Positions 11,161 through 21,888 of a stretch of 64,000 bases of DNA are shown here, in pieces. The stretch is taken from positions 1-64,000 of the forward strand of contig JABMLP010000010.1 in the NCBI GenBank assembly GCA_013176395.1, read 5' to 3'. The stretch is from Venturia oleaginea (Eukaryota; Ascomycota; Dothideomycetes; Venturiales; Venturiaceae). Positions within the stretch are counted from its first letter, which is position 1. Each line of letters opens with the position of its first letter. Made by a program: the position numbers and the translations under genes. Below the pieces are notes generated by a model. That model was not told where the DNA came from, searched no databases, and saw nothing but the letters and a program-made list of their open reading frames with translations.

Positions 11161-13258
11161 TCAGCGAATAACATCCCCAGGTTTATCGATACCATGAAGC
11201 GACTCCAAAATATCGCTTCCACCCAACATGCCCATTCCACTCGTGGTAGCTTTCCGTTCCTCTGCCCATACCTCGTGGAATTTGATGCTGCAATCGCTCG
11301 TGGCTACAACGATGCAACCCTCTTCCTGAGTTCTGTTCCACCACACACCACCTTCACCTTTTCCCTCCCCTGTGTTGGGACCACCAGGGTAAGGAATAGC
11401 GTAGAGTGCACGATGTTCGTCGTACCACGGGATCCCGACAACCTGTTTGCAACTAGGCCATGCAAAGACCGCGATGCGGTAAGGATGCTCGGGTTGTGCG
11501 AAGCCAAAAGTGACTGCGATCTCGCGACGGGTGTTGGACCAGATCAGAGACGTGACCTGGGCGCTACAATCGATCGTGGCAAGGCAGGCGCCGGATATCG
11601 TGTGGTAGAAATGAACACACCGGTCATTGGATCCACCACCGATCGCCACAAGACCTCGTTGCCACGGACAAAACGCAATAGCCTTTACAGCAGCTGAAAG
11701 AGCCCAAACATGTCGCGCCAGGGTAGCGGGGATTTTGCAACAGTCTTGGGTCATATCGATCACTTGCGGGATTGGGCATGTGCCGGGGTGGCAAAACATG
11801 AATGTTTTCGTCGGATCCCGTTGGCGATTGCTCGTGTCCGCGTATTCGAGAATTTTCTTGGACTGAAATAGGTGACATATGTTGTCGTTGCCTCCAGTTG
11901 CGAACCACTTGCCGTCAGGAGACCAGGAGAGTCCGCAAATTTGCTGAGTATGTGCCTCGATTCTGGCGATCAACGTAAGAGCGCCATTCCAAGCGAACAA
12001 GTCTTTTTGTTGCTGAGATGGCCATTCAATTGAGTAGATATACACGTGTCCAACCTCGTCACCAATAAGTAGTTCTTCGGTGTATACTTCGGTATAACAA
12101 TCTCGCTTGGAAGCCCTCTTGATAGGCTGTGGTCGGAAAGCAACACAGCAAACTGGACTCGGTTGTACGGAGTCAAAGCGCCAGGTAGTTTCGTCTGGGC
12201 TCCAAAGGATGATTCGACCGTCAGCCCGGCCAATTGCAAGAATCGACTTGCCACCTTCATTTGAAGAGAAGGCAAGAGATGTGACGTGTGAACCATGTGC
12301 AGTCTTTAAGCTGTCAGGAAGATCGTTGTTCACGGCCTCAGTCCAAAGGTAGACGTGATTGCCGAGGCCGACAGCGAGGCATTTAGCGGTGCCGGAGTAA
12401 GCCAAAAGTGAGCAATAATAGTCATCTCTCAAAGAGGGCGCATCTAGAACTGTACATGTTGGTGTCAGCTTGCAAGGTTGTCAACCTTGTAATTTTACAT
12501 ATCTGAATGGAATAATTGGCACTGCTTTCTTGCGCTTCTCTACTTTCTTCGGCCCTGTCGCAGAGTCAACAATGGCGAATCACAAGAAAGCCAAGGAACC
12601 AACCAGCGGTATTGCCTGGCTGTTTCCATTCACTGTCTTGCCAAACTCGAGTGGAAACCTTCAGGTGGCTGGAGATTCCGCGTTTGGCGTGTGACGAGCT
12701 GGTAGGAGTAGAAGGCGGTGTATTGTATTGAATGGTCCTGGAGGATATGTCGATATCCATGGCAACAGCTAGTCGCCTTTCGAAGACATCAAGCTCGGCC
12801 GCCTGATCGGGACGAGTCAAAAACGTAGACGTGTAAAGAGGAGCGTTTGTGCCGCGAGCAACCATGCCGCCTCTCCCATCTGAGACACCAATGACGCTGT
12901 CGCCCAATGCTGCAGGACCACCAATCTGCCAAACGGTTCCCTGGCTGGCCACACGAGGTGCCACTGAAGTCACGGAAGTGCGAGGCGATGTGGGAAGACT
13001 GACTAGTGGTCCAACCGGGGGTCGAGATACTCTAGCGGTCCGAGGTGGTGAAGGTAGGACATTGCTGAAGGGATCAGGACCAGTGCTCTTCGTTCTGGTG
13101 AGACGTTCATCAGATGCGAGACGGTCAGGTGGTCTTGACAACAGAAAGCTCTCTCGTGGAGTCTGAGCACCAGGAGAGTCTCTTGATGGGATGAAGCGGT
13201 CTGGTGTGGAGGGTGCTGTCGGCAAGCGCACGAAATTGGGTCGGCGTGGAGTGTTCAT
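11161..13258 (-). CDS. AMA1: AMA1/Mfr1-like WD40 activator of the APC/C
   Basis: This is a Cdc20/Cdh1-superfamily adaptor that recruits substrates to the anaphase-promoting complex; AMA1/Mfr1 members act in meiosis and sporulation. Exons are 12604-13258, 12499-12554 and 11161-12449, separated by two 49-nt introns. Exon 1 holds a C-box (DRFIPSR) near residue 22. Exon 3 starts with LDAPSLRDDYY, the entry to the propeller, followed by WD repeats including CGLSWSPDGKWFATGGNDN. The protein ends in Ile-Arg, the IR tail that binds APC/C TPR subunits. Exon lengths sum to 2000 nt, one short of a frame. Exon 2 ends AGATAT before a good GTAAAA donor, and one extra G would give the expected Val before LDAP. 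So there is a one-base loss or unusual splicing. Assignment to the AMA1 branch rather than Cdc20 or Cdh1 rests on divergent repeats and is an inference. Confidence 0.82.
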
Positions 13259-13539
13259 GATGATAGATATTGAATGGCAGCTGTAAGAGAATGAACAGCG
13301 TCGAGAGTGTGCACCTAGGTGATTGGTCTGAACAGAAGACGGCGAGCTAAGTGATCCGGTCTGAGTATGAGCTGCCCATTTGTTGCAATTGAATCCTTTT
13401 CCGAGTTAATAATCTGGGGATTAGTGCTTTTGAAGATGGAGGGTAAGGCGGTGATGAGTTGAGGTGTTCATATCAGAGAAGCGTCTCTTCTTAACAACAT
13501 CTTCAACCACATCGTCCTCGCTCTTTCGTTCTGTCCCAT
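13259..13539. promoter_or_regulatory. Shared divergent promoter of AMA1-like and BET4 genes
   Basis: These 281 bp lie between two start codons on opposite strands. No specific operator is recognised. Confidence 0.5.
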
Positions 13540-14668
13540 ATGGCAAGCTCACACGGAGTTCCTCGCGTTGCGCGGGAAGGTGATGGGGAGCTGGAGAAGG
13601 AAAACATCCGCGAGTATCGCTCTCTCCTCGATCTCATCGCCGCCAAGGTCCGTGGTCGACATCAATTTCACCAATCACGAAATACTAACACAAGTCGCGT
13701 AGATACTGCAGAAAGAGTTCACGGCTGAGGTGCTCTCCCTCACCTCTAAACTCCTCAAGAAGAACCCCGAATACTACACCATCTGGAACCACCGCCGCCG
13801 AATACTCCTCTACCAATTCACAAAGACGGCCGGCGATGAGAGCGACGTTACAGACAGTGCCTCGCCCGGTGCAACCATCGGTGACCTGATCGCGAATGAT
13901 CTGGCATTCATCGTGCCGCTCCTCATACAATACCCAAAGTGCTATTGGATATGGAACTACCGCCTTTGGCTGCTCCATCAGGCAGAGAAACATCTCGAAC
14001 AGCCCACTGTACATCAGCTGTGGAGGGAGGAACTAGGCCTGGTCGGGAAGATGCTGACTCGAGATGAACGGAATTTCCATGGCTGGGGCTATCGGCGGCA
14101 TGTCGTATCCCAACTCGAGAAGTTAATACCGCCCGGACAACCTTCGCTCGTGGAGCAGGAGTTGGCATATACTTCGAAGATGATCAAGGCAAAGCTACAA
14201 AACTTTTCTGCTCTCCACTATCGAAGCAAGCTCATACCGCGACTCTTGGAGGAACGTAAGGCAGACAGCAAAGCACGACGCGCGATGCTGGAGGCAGAAC
14301 TGGACAGTATGCAAGATGCTTTGATCGATCCTTTCAATCAGTCTGCATGGTTCTACCATCAATATCTCATCAGTACCCTGGATCCGGATTGTCCGAACGA
14401 GGATCGCATAGTCTTGGATTTGACCTTGTCTGATCGACTCCAGTACTACGAGCAAGAAATAGATCGTATCACAGAGATTACAGAGGACTTTGATGATTGC
14501 AAATGGGTTTACGAGGCATTACTGCAGTACTCCATCGACTACTCCAAGCTGAAAGGATCATCGTTGTCGAATGTGGAAGAAGTACGTGGCTGGCTAGACA
14601 CTCTTCAACGATTAGATCCCATGCGATCGGGGCGTTGGCGGGAACTGGAAATCTCTCTGAAGCTGTGA
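13540..14668 (+). CDS. BET4: Rab geranylgeranyltransferase alpha subunit
   Basis: This is the alpha subunit of type II geranylgeranyltransferase, which with BET2 and the Rab escort protein adds geranylgeranyl groups to Rab GTPases in the cytosol. Exon 1 is 13540-13647. The 55-nt intron 13648-13702 has a perfect TACTAAC branch site. Exon 2 is 13703-14668. Together they encode 357 aa. Five prenyltransferase alpha repeats are visible: NPEYYTIWNHRRRIL, YPKCYWIWNYRLWLL, DERNFHGWGYRRHVV, NFSALHYRSKLIP and DPFNQSAWFYHQYLI. The frame is intact. The gene converges on the arabinofuranosidase with only 84 bp between stop codons. The spacing of repeats and the length fit BET4 better than the farnesyltransferase alpha subunit RAM2. 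Confidence 0.9.
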
Positions 14669-14752
14669 CCGCGTTTGGGCCACTCTCGTATTAATCTAGC
14701 TGAACGGGAGCTATAGCAAGAATAAGTTCCCAGTACAGACACTTTAGTGTCT

Positions 14753-16380
14753 TCAAGTTGCCTTCCACCTAAGCATTGTGATGGAATGCTTTGCGAATTC
14801 GAAGAGCCCCTTCCCGTCCCATTTGCTCTCTTTGAGTCCCACCTCCTGCTTCTTTTCGGTATTGACTACATCCACATTACTACCGCCAACAAAGTAAACG
14901 TCAATCTCACCGCTTGCAAAACCTTCCAGTTTCGTCTTAAAACTCTGAGAGTCATGGACGTTGACCACTGCCACGGAGACCCACCCGTCGTCTCCTATAG
15001 CTGCACTCACATCTAGCCATGGCGTATCACAAGTCCCTCGAAGCCAAGCTGGCGCTGTTGGACCTTCGTATTCGGCACAACTCACGTGGGATCCGACGGT
15101 ATGCCCTCGCATGTATTTGCTGAACAATAATAGCGGCCACCATGTCGTTTGCTTCATAAGACCGTCTTTCGTAGTCATCAGGGGCGAGATGACATTGACG
15201 GACTGTGCAATGTTCGCCATAGCGACGTACTTGGATTGTCGAACAAATACATTCAGCCATACCCCAACGGCGAGAGCATCTGAGAGTGTATACCTGGGGA
15301 AGCACGTGTCAATTGGGGATTCCACTTGATCGTTCTTGTTCAAAACTCACTTCTCTTCTCCTCCATCTTCGCCGGGAGCTCGCACAGGATCCCATACGTT
15401 CCACTCATCGAAACAAATCGTTTGCCTTGGCACCGTATTTGGCACTTTGTTCTCAATCCGGGCTAGGTCGATCAATCCAGCAGTGATTTCAATGGCGCGC
15501 TCAGCACTTCTTGGGGCTGTCATAATTAGCTACGTCTTCACCACTCACGATTGTCTTGCTTACCGGTGGCATTGGGTAAGTGCTCCTTGCTCGCAGTGTA
15601 TATGTGTATACTATGCATGCTGATCAAGCTCGCAGTGGTGCTGCCCCCGAGTCCGTGCAAGTCGTACTTCACGCACTCTTTCAACACATAGGCATCCCAG
15701 GTACTATAACCATCCATACCACACAAGATGAGCTCGATGCTTGGGTCTAGTAGTTTCAATGCCTTTGCCCATTGATAAGCCTGCGTCGCGTATGCTTCTT
15801 TCGACATCTGCCCAACTTGCCATGGACCCCACATCTCGTTGCCCAGGGCCCAATACTTGACATTGTAGGGCTTGTCGCGACCATTGGCGCGACGCATATT
15901 GGCATAGTGAGTATCACGATCGGAATTGCAGTACTCGACCCAAGCCAATGCCTCGTCCAAGGTACCGGTTCCGAAGTTCAATGCAAAGTAAGGCTCGGTG
16001 CCTACGACTTGGCACCATTGCAAAAATTCATCGGTACCGAATTCGTTTGACTCAACACCGATCCAAGCTAATTCTGGACGACGAGGTCTCTTTTGTCTAG
16101 GCCCAACACCATCCAACCAGTGGTATGTTGCGACGAAATTGCCTCCCGGGTAGCGAATCACGGGGACGCGAAGCTCTTGCAGAGCCTCTATAACGTCGTT
16201 GCGAAAGCCGTTAGCGTCAGAAAGGGGATTTCCAGGGTCATAGATGCCGCCATAGATGCAACGACCCATGTGCTCTGTGAAACCTCCATAAATGTTGTCG
16301 TTGATTTTGGATAGCTTGTGACGCGGGTTAACGGAAATGGAGGGCGTCTCTGACTCAGGTATTTTGGTGTAAGTGGCCAT
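14753..16380 (-). CDS. GH51 alpha-L-arabinofuranosidase (intracellular type)
   Basis: This retaining glycosidase releases terminal L-arabinofuranose from arabinan and arabinoxylan oligomers. Exons are 15564-16380, 15351-15516 and 14753-15293; introns are 47 and 57 nt. The product is 507 aa with no signal peptide, so it is probably cytosolic. The catalytic acid/base is the Glu of ALGNEMWGPWQ (about residue 182), and the nucleophile is the Glu of ICFDEWNVW (about residue 310). RYPGGNF and the HLYTASxEHLPNAT-type segment are also typical of GH51. The C-terminal beta-sandwich ends ...HSITMLRW. The frame is intact. The start codon is 457 bp from a divergent MFS sugar transporter, suggesting that imported arabino-oligomers or arabinose are handled by the pair. 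A cytosolic GH51 next to a transporter favours intracellular debranching. Confidence 0.93.
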
Positions 16381-16837
16381 TTGGAAGTATTTTTGCTCGA
16401 TGGAATAATTGTAGCATCCAAGCGAGGCACTGCAGCGTCCTTTTGGTGGTCACGATGCTGGAGGAGTTCGTTCACCCGAGGGGAGGGTTGCGGTCCCGAT
16501 TGGTGCGAAAATGCTCGGCACGCTCGGTGGACGGATGAATGATGTCCTTCCGATGGCGCCAGTGACGCGGCTACAAAAACCATTGGGAAAAGAAAGGGAC
16601 TGGTCTTTGTACGGCGTAGTCTACGACATTCCCCATGGGGTGAGCAGCCCACCCCGCAACTGAATTCGAGAAGAAGCAATCACAAAGATGGTCAGCGGCG
16701 GGACATCCAGATGGGGAAATCCTCTTCCGTGCATATGGTTAATATAAGTTCCATGCCGTAGATCCGCCGTCCGCAAATCCATTTATACCACTGAGAGATA
16801 AGTTTCAGCTTCAAACCATTCACCTTCTGTCGACAAG
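16381..16837. promoter_or_regulatory. Divergent promoter of arabinofuranosidase and sugar transporter
   Basis: This 457-bp region has two matches to the CreA/Mig1-type SYGGRG carbon-repression site: CTGGAG at 16458-16463 and GCGGGG on the minus strand at 16652-16657. It also has two inverted CCAAT boxes, at 16499-16503 and 16582-16586. A TTTATA stretch near 16781 is placed for the transporter. Such short motifs occur by chance; the case for shared control rests mainly on gene arrangement. Confidence 0.45.
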
Positions 16838-18651
16838 ATGGCCCTGCCTCCAAAGGTCTACCAGGTAGGTCCATGGCCATTCATTGCCACTTTGCCCTCC
16901 ACTAACGAATTGATCAGTTTCTGATCGCCATATTTGCGTCTCTGGGAAGTTTGCTTTATGGATACGATCTGGGTGTGATTGCTTCGGCAATCGCCAGTGC
17001 CAACTTCAATGCCTTATTCAAACCTACAGAATCCGAGAGTAAGGACCTGAAGTCGAAGAACCCATTCCCACATCGTTAATGCTTCGCTACAGCTGGGGCT
17101 GTCGTGTCCGTCTTCACAGGTGGAGGATTCGTCGGTGCAATGTTCGCAGGCCCCGTCGGTGACAGATTGGGTCGTAAATGGACAATTTTGATGGGATCCG
17201 TCATCTTCTGCTTGGGCGGCGGATTGCAAACAGGTGCCCAAGGGCTTGGATATCTTTATGCTGGTAGACTTCTGGCTGGTGTGGGGTACATAACTCACCA
17301 TCCCTCGTTCAATCTTCACTAACCGTCCTCACAGTGTCGGTTTTCTGACCATGATCATTCCTCTGTATCAAGCCGAACTCTGTCACCCAAGTATTCGAGG
17401 TCGTGTTACCACGCTTCAACAATTCATGCTGGGAATTGGTGCTTTGATTGCCTCCACCACGTCATGGGGTATGTCCTCTTTTAACGCTTTTGAACGATAT
17501 GCTGACAATATCTAGCTTGCTTCACGAAATTCCCCGATACCACGAGCAAGCAGTGGCGTGTGAGTCTCGCCATTCAGCTCATTCCTGCCGGGCTCTTGGC
17601 AATGCTCATCATGCTCTTCCCCGAATCCCCTCGCTGGCTGGTCGATCACGGAAGACCAGAAGAAGGCCTCCAAACACTTGCCAATCTTCACGCACATGGC
17701 GACATAAACGATCCCTGGGTCATCGCCGAGTTTAACCAAATCCAAGACGCAGTCACCCACGAACACGAGAACGCAGCCAAGTCGTACATCGAGCTCTTCA
17801 AAACAAGTCCTCCTTCCGTCGTCTGTTCCTTGCCATGGCACTACAAGCAAGTGTCCAAATGACAGGCGTCAGCGCGATCCAATATTACTCCGTCACAATC
17901 TTCGAACAAATGGGCATCACAGGCGGCGACGCCCTCAAGTACCAATGCTACAACTCCGTCATCGCCCTCTTCGGCCAACTCCTCTGCATGATCTTCATCG
18001 ACAAATTCGGTCGCCGCTGGCCCCTCATCCTAGGAAATCTCTTCAACTGTCTCTGCTTTGTCATTGCCACCATCCTCCTCGCCAAATTCCCACCCACGGC
18101 CGCCGGTCAAAACCACGCCGCCTCTTGGGGCTTCATCGCCTGCACCTGGCTCTACAATTTCTCCTTTTCGTCAACGTGCGGACCGCTTTCTTGGATCATT
18201 CCGGCCGAGATTTTCGACACGTACACGAGGTCTAAGGGTGTCAGTATTGCAACTATGACTAGTTTTGCGTTCAACACTATGATTGGGCAGGTGACGGGTA
18301 TTGCGATGAAGAACATCAGGTGGAGATTTTACATCCTCTTCGTCGTGTGCAATTTCACCAATGCGCTTTTCTTCTGGGCCTTTATGCCCGAGACTGCTAA
18401 GAGGCCTTTGGAAGAGTATGTTTCCCCTCCCCTCTCCTCCTAATCTCTGATGATGAAATTATCTTACTAACTTTTGCTCTTTTAGGATGAACTATCTGTT
18501 TACGCATGCGCCGCTTTTCGTGCCGACGACTAATATGAAGGAATTTGATATGCGTGATTTGGAGAGGAGGGTTGAGGAGGCGGAGAGGAAGCAGGGTGTT
18601 ACTCATGTTGAGACTCGTGATGAGAAGAATATTCTTGAGCATGAGATTTGA
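16838..18651 (+). CDS. MFS sugar transporter, possibly for L-arabinose or other pentoses
   Basis: This is a plasma-membrane sugar:proton symporter of the MFS sugar porter family with 12 expected TM helices. Exons are 16838-16864, 16918-17038, 17093-17285, 17335-17468, 17516-18415 and 18486-18651. Introns are 53, 54, 49, 47 and 70 nt, several with CTAAC or CTGAC branch sites. Family signatures present are GYDLGV in TM1, GDRLGRKW after TM2, the loop ending PLYQAEL, PESPRWL before the central loop, DKFGRRW, and MPETAKRPLEEM near the C-terminus. Coding exons sum to 1541 nt, one base short. The frame changes near 17806, where AGTCCTCCTTCC needs one more base to reach the conserved SFRRLFL segment. 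The restored length is 513 aa. Substrate is inferred from the divergent GH51 neighbour, not from binding-site residues. Confidence 0.85.
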
Positions 18652-20552
18652 GGTGGCGTTGGGATGTGCTGTTGGTTTGATGCAAGGAGGCAGGCATAGA
18701 ATAGTTGAGGCGTTGTTAGTTGTGCCTGAGTAGCCGAGCTGGAGAATATTGTTAATTGGAGTCTGGATGATCTTTCTGCTGTACGTACGCTTTTTGACTC
18801 TTGTGTATTTAGAATTTTGTTCCGAGCCCTTGCTGCCAGAATTGGCGCCAGAACTGGCACATGGTTATTACCATAGATTTGTTCGTAGCTCTTAGAATAT
18901 TTTCAGGTCTATGGAGTGATGAAAGGGTGAAGCAATCGCGTGATTCTTTGCGCTTTGAACCACTTCTTAGATTTTCTCCGTTATAATCATGGAGACGAAG
19001 ATGAAGACGGAGATGAGAGAAGGATACTGAGACCAAGAGAGACGTTAACGATCAACCAAAGTATCAACGAATTTTAGGTCTAGTTCTAATGCCCATTGGT
19101 AATACCCTCAAATCCCTAAGAAAGAAAAGGCCGCTTAACAAACAACAACAAATACAACAACAGTATCATCAGACCTTCCATCTCGCGACGACTTCATCTC
19201 ATCACTCATCACTCCCAACACTTCAAACTTGCAGAATTACGAGATAGCAGACACAACTCTCCAAAGTCGCCAAAACGATTTCCTCGCAGTGCCCGATATC
19301 CCGGCGGATGTATTCCTTGGCGCCTAGCTGGCCTTGGAGCTATCCGTTCTCTATCCGTTAGGGTGTCGGGTTGGGTCGTCCTACGTGCTCGTATATATCG
19401 CCCTGAGATCTACGTACTCTGGACGAGACATGCCGTCCCCCCGTCCTTGATATCTCCCGTCCTTCCGCCCACGACTCTGCTGCACCCTAGTAAGATATCC
19501 CGTCGCGGAGTTACTATCCCAGCTAGCTATCTGTATTCTACTATTTTTTGGATCGATGGTTTGGATAACGTGGATACTCTTTACATGGTAGCTTGTTTGA
19601 CTGTGATGACTAACTCGGGATTATAGAGAAGTACCGCCCGTACTTCCGATCCGATCTCCGTCAAGGTACTATATCGATAGCGAGGGACTCGGGTAGGACC
19701 GTTCCAGAGGCTTTTGCTGTACAAGCTACCAATCATATATACCAAGCTTCCACTACCACGTGTTTCAACAGAACCACTTTTTTGGTTGGTTAGTAAGGAA
19801 ACTAAAGAATATACACGTTGTATATGAACGATAATATTAACATACGAATCCATTAGGATACCAAGGGAGAGCGCATTAGAAGAATATAGCTAGAGTTAGC
19901 GAGTCCAGAGCGAGCCTCCATAGTAAGTACTCGGTATTTCTGGAATCTGGATGAGACCGAAGTCTGGGTCAGGACCTCGGTCGGTTATACCGTATCAATA
20001 TTCCATACATCGCGTAATTCCGATCCTGGCTTGCGCGCACGAAGGAAAAGGTTAATAGATAGATATACGGTGGGTAATCGTACGATTTTATCTACCGCAC
20101 GTACCTCAACTTAACGATGAGATAAATAGGGTCTTAACGGGGGAAGTGGTGAGATTGCTGGGTTAGCGTTGGCTTTGGGGGATATTGTGGATATCATGAT
20201 GGTGCCGTTGTTTTTTGTTTGTTTCTATTTTCTACATGATATTGGGTTCAAAGGTAAAGAATTTGTGAGGATGGATGTGAGATTTGGTGGAGATAGATAT
20301 AAGATAGAAAGTGAGAGGTTAGTAAACTGCTAGAATTTTAGAGGATGGATTGATATGGGGTTGGCGTATAAATTGGTAGGAAAGTAGAGAGGTTATTCGT
20401 CTGCGATGAGTCAAATGGTGGTACTATAGCACACAAAAAGCTTAATAAAAGCGTAGAAACATAAAAACACGATGATCGAACATCCGAAAATCAATCATGC
20501 GGCTTACAACAATACATCCTCACTCCATTCTAATCACCACCTCCTCCCCCTT
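18652..20552. other. Gene-poor stretch
   Basis: I find no supported gene in these 1.9 kb. The sequence is mixed, with TATAT/TAGATA-rich patches and no clear LTR or inverted ends. It could be old, degraded repeat DNA bordering the transposon block. Confidence 0.4.
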
Positions 20553-21140
20553 TCACCCCCCACAAAACCCTCCAGCCATATCAACCCCCAACTTCGCCCC
20601 CGTCCACACACTCCCCATCCCATCACCACTATAATACCCAACAAGCAAACAAAAATCATCCCCTTCCGTCTACGCAAAAACCAACAACCCATTCTCCGTC
20701 ACCGTAACACTAATAAGCGTTCCATTCAAGAATCTAACAGGACCGTTCCTGTAGCGACGACAATCTCATCAGCAAACGTGCTGTTCTCGGCGGCGAAACT
20801 GATGTTGTAGCCACGGATTGTGGAGTCGGTGTGCATGGCGTAGAGGTAGCTTGTGTAGGCTAGGGAGGTGGAGGGTAAGCGTTTGGAATGTCGATGTCGG
20901 ATGTATTTGTCCATGCGCTGATGGGGTGGGAGTTTGCTAGGGGGAGGCTGGAGTTTGTATATTTCCACCGTGTTTCTATGATGGTGTCTTGGTTGACGAA
21001 TATGGCGTGGGTTGTAGAGTCGGGTCTGTGGAGGCGTCTGTAAGTGTTGAGGGGAATGGGAGGAGACTTACTGCGAGGAGGAGAAGCCGACGCCTGCGTG
21101 TCCGTTCATACCTGTCCATTTCTTTTGTTGGATCTAGCTG
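20553..21140 (-). pseudogene. Decayed, probably secreted protein gene (unidentified)
   Basis: On the minus strand several frames join into one plausible protein. The segments are KKWTGMNGHAGVGFSSS (about 21125), then after a possible GT-AG intron HAIFVNQDTIIETRWKYTN, then NTSDIDIPNAYP, then AYTSYLYAMHTDSTIRGYN (about 20850), and finally NGTLISVTVTENGLLVF and GYYSGDGMGSVWTGAKLG near 20560-20700. At least two one-base shifts and one in-frame TAG (GCG TAG ACG) break it. The many Asn-X-Ser/Thr sites and the repetitive aromatic/Gly pattern resemble secreted beta-propeller lectin-type proteins of fungi, but I cannot assign a family. It abuts the transposon block and is probably dead. Confidence 0.35.
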
Positions 21141-21366
21141 GTCATGTTTTCGGAGGTGTAGTGTAAGCCATTGGAGCCTGCCCGATTGGAAACCGAACTC
21201 ACCTATAACCCAACTCTATCCGCATCATAAACCTTCAATCTCTGGGCTGTAACAGGTCTATCCGTCCTATGCTTTAATCAGCAAACGGAAAGGTTAGCTA
21301 CAAGGAGTAACTCACCAGAGAGCCGAAGTATTTCTCTAAGTCCGCTACTTAACAAAGCTATCCTTA

Positions 21367-21607
21367 CCTATTGTCACGGGCTAGACCCTTGGGCCTTTAT
21401 TTAGGCTTTGCCTATCTCTCTATAGCGCTTGAGGACCTAGCTGTCAAGCCTCGGAATAATTCCAGGGCAAGCTTGTGAATGGCTTGGCATCTCCTTCAAG
21501 AGGAGTTTGCAATCGTGTATCTATCTTTTTCTCTTTAGCTAGATTGTATTGCACATTTGGGTGGTTTTCCGTGGTATCCAGGCATGATCTTAACCCGTCA
21601 CACCTAT
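21367..21607. repeat. LTR type A with 5-bp duplication (solo LTR candidate)
   Basis: The element runs 21372-21602 (231 bp), starts TGTCACGGG and ends CCCGTCACA, giving perfect inverted termini. It is flanked by CCTAT at 21367-21371 and 21603-21607. A second copy lies at 55432-55673. A leader-like 18-nt match (CTTTGCGTCC) lies about 90 bp downstream, so a truncated element is an alternative to a solo LTR. Confidence 0.75.
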
Positions 21608-21888
21608 ATAGAAAACGTGCGATATCGATCTCGTGTTATTCTAATTAGTATCGACGACCTAGTTAATAACTACGATTGCTATTAAGTTCTTTGCGTCCGA
21701 AGTAACAACCTCTAATAAAGAAACCCCCCTTAAACTTTCTATCTATTAATAGTTGAATATATCTGATCGTGCCGATATAGTATTCATGTTGAACAGTGGC
21801 ATGCCAGTCCTTGATACCTCAGGCATAGTGCACGTGATAGATGCCAAGGAATGCATTGACATGCATATATATGCATGCAGATGCAACG

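Noticed and set aside
19363..19626. An 87-codon open frame in the gene-poor stretch
   Set aside because: No recognisable motif, composition like surrounding non-coding DNA.
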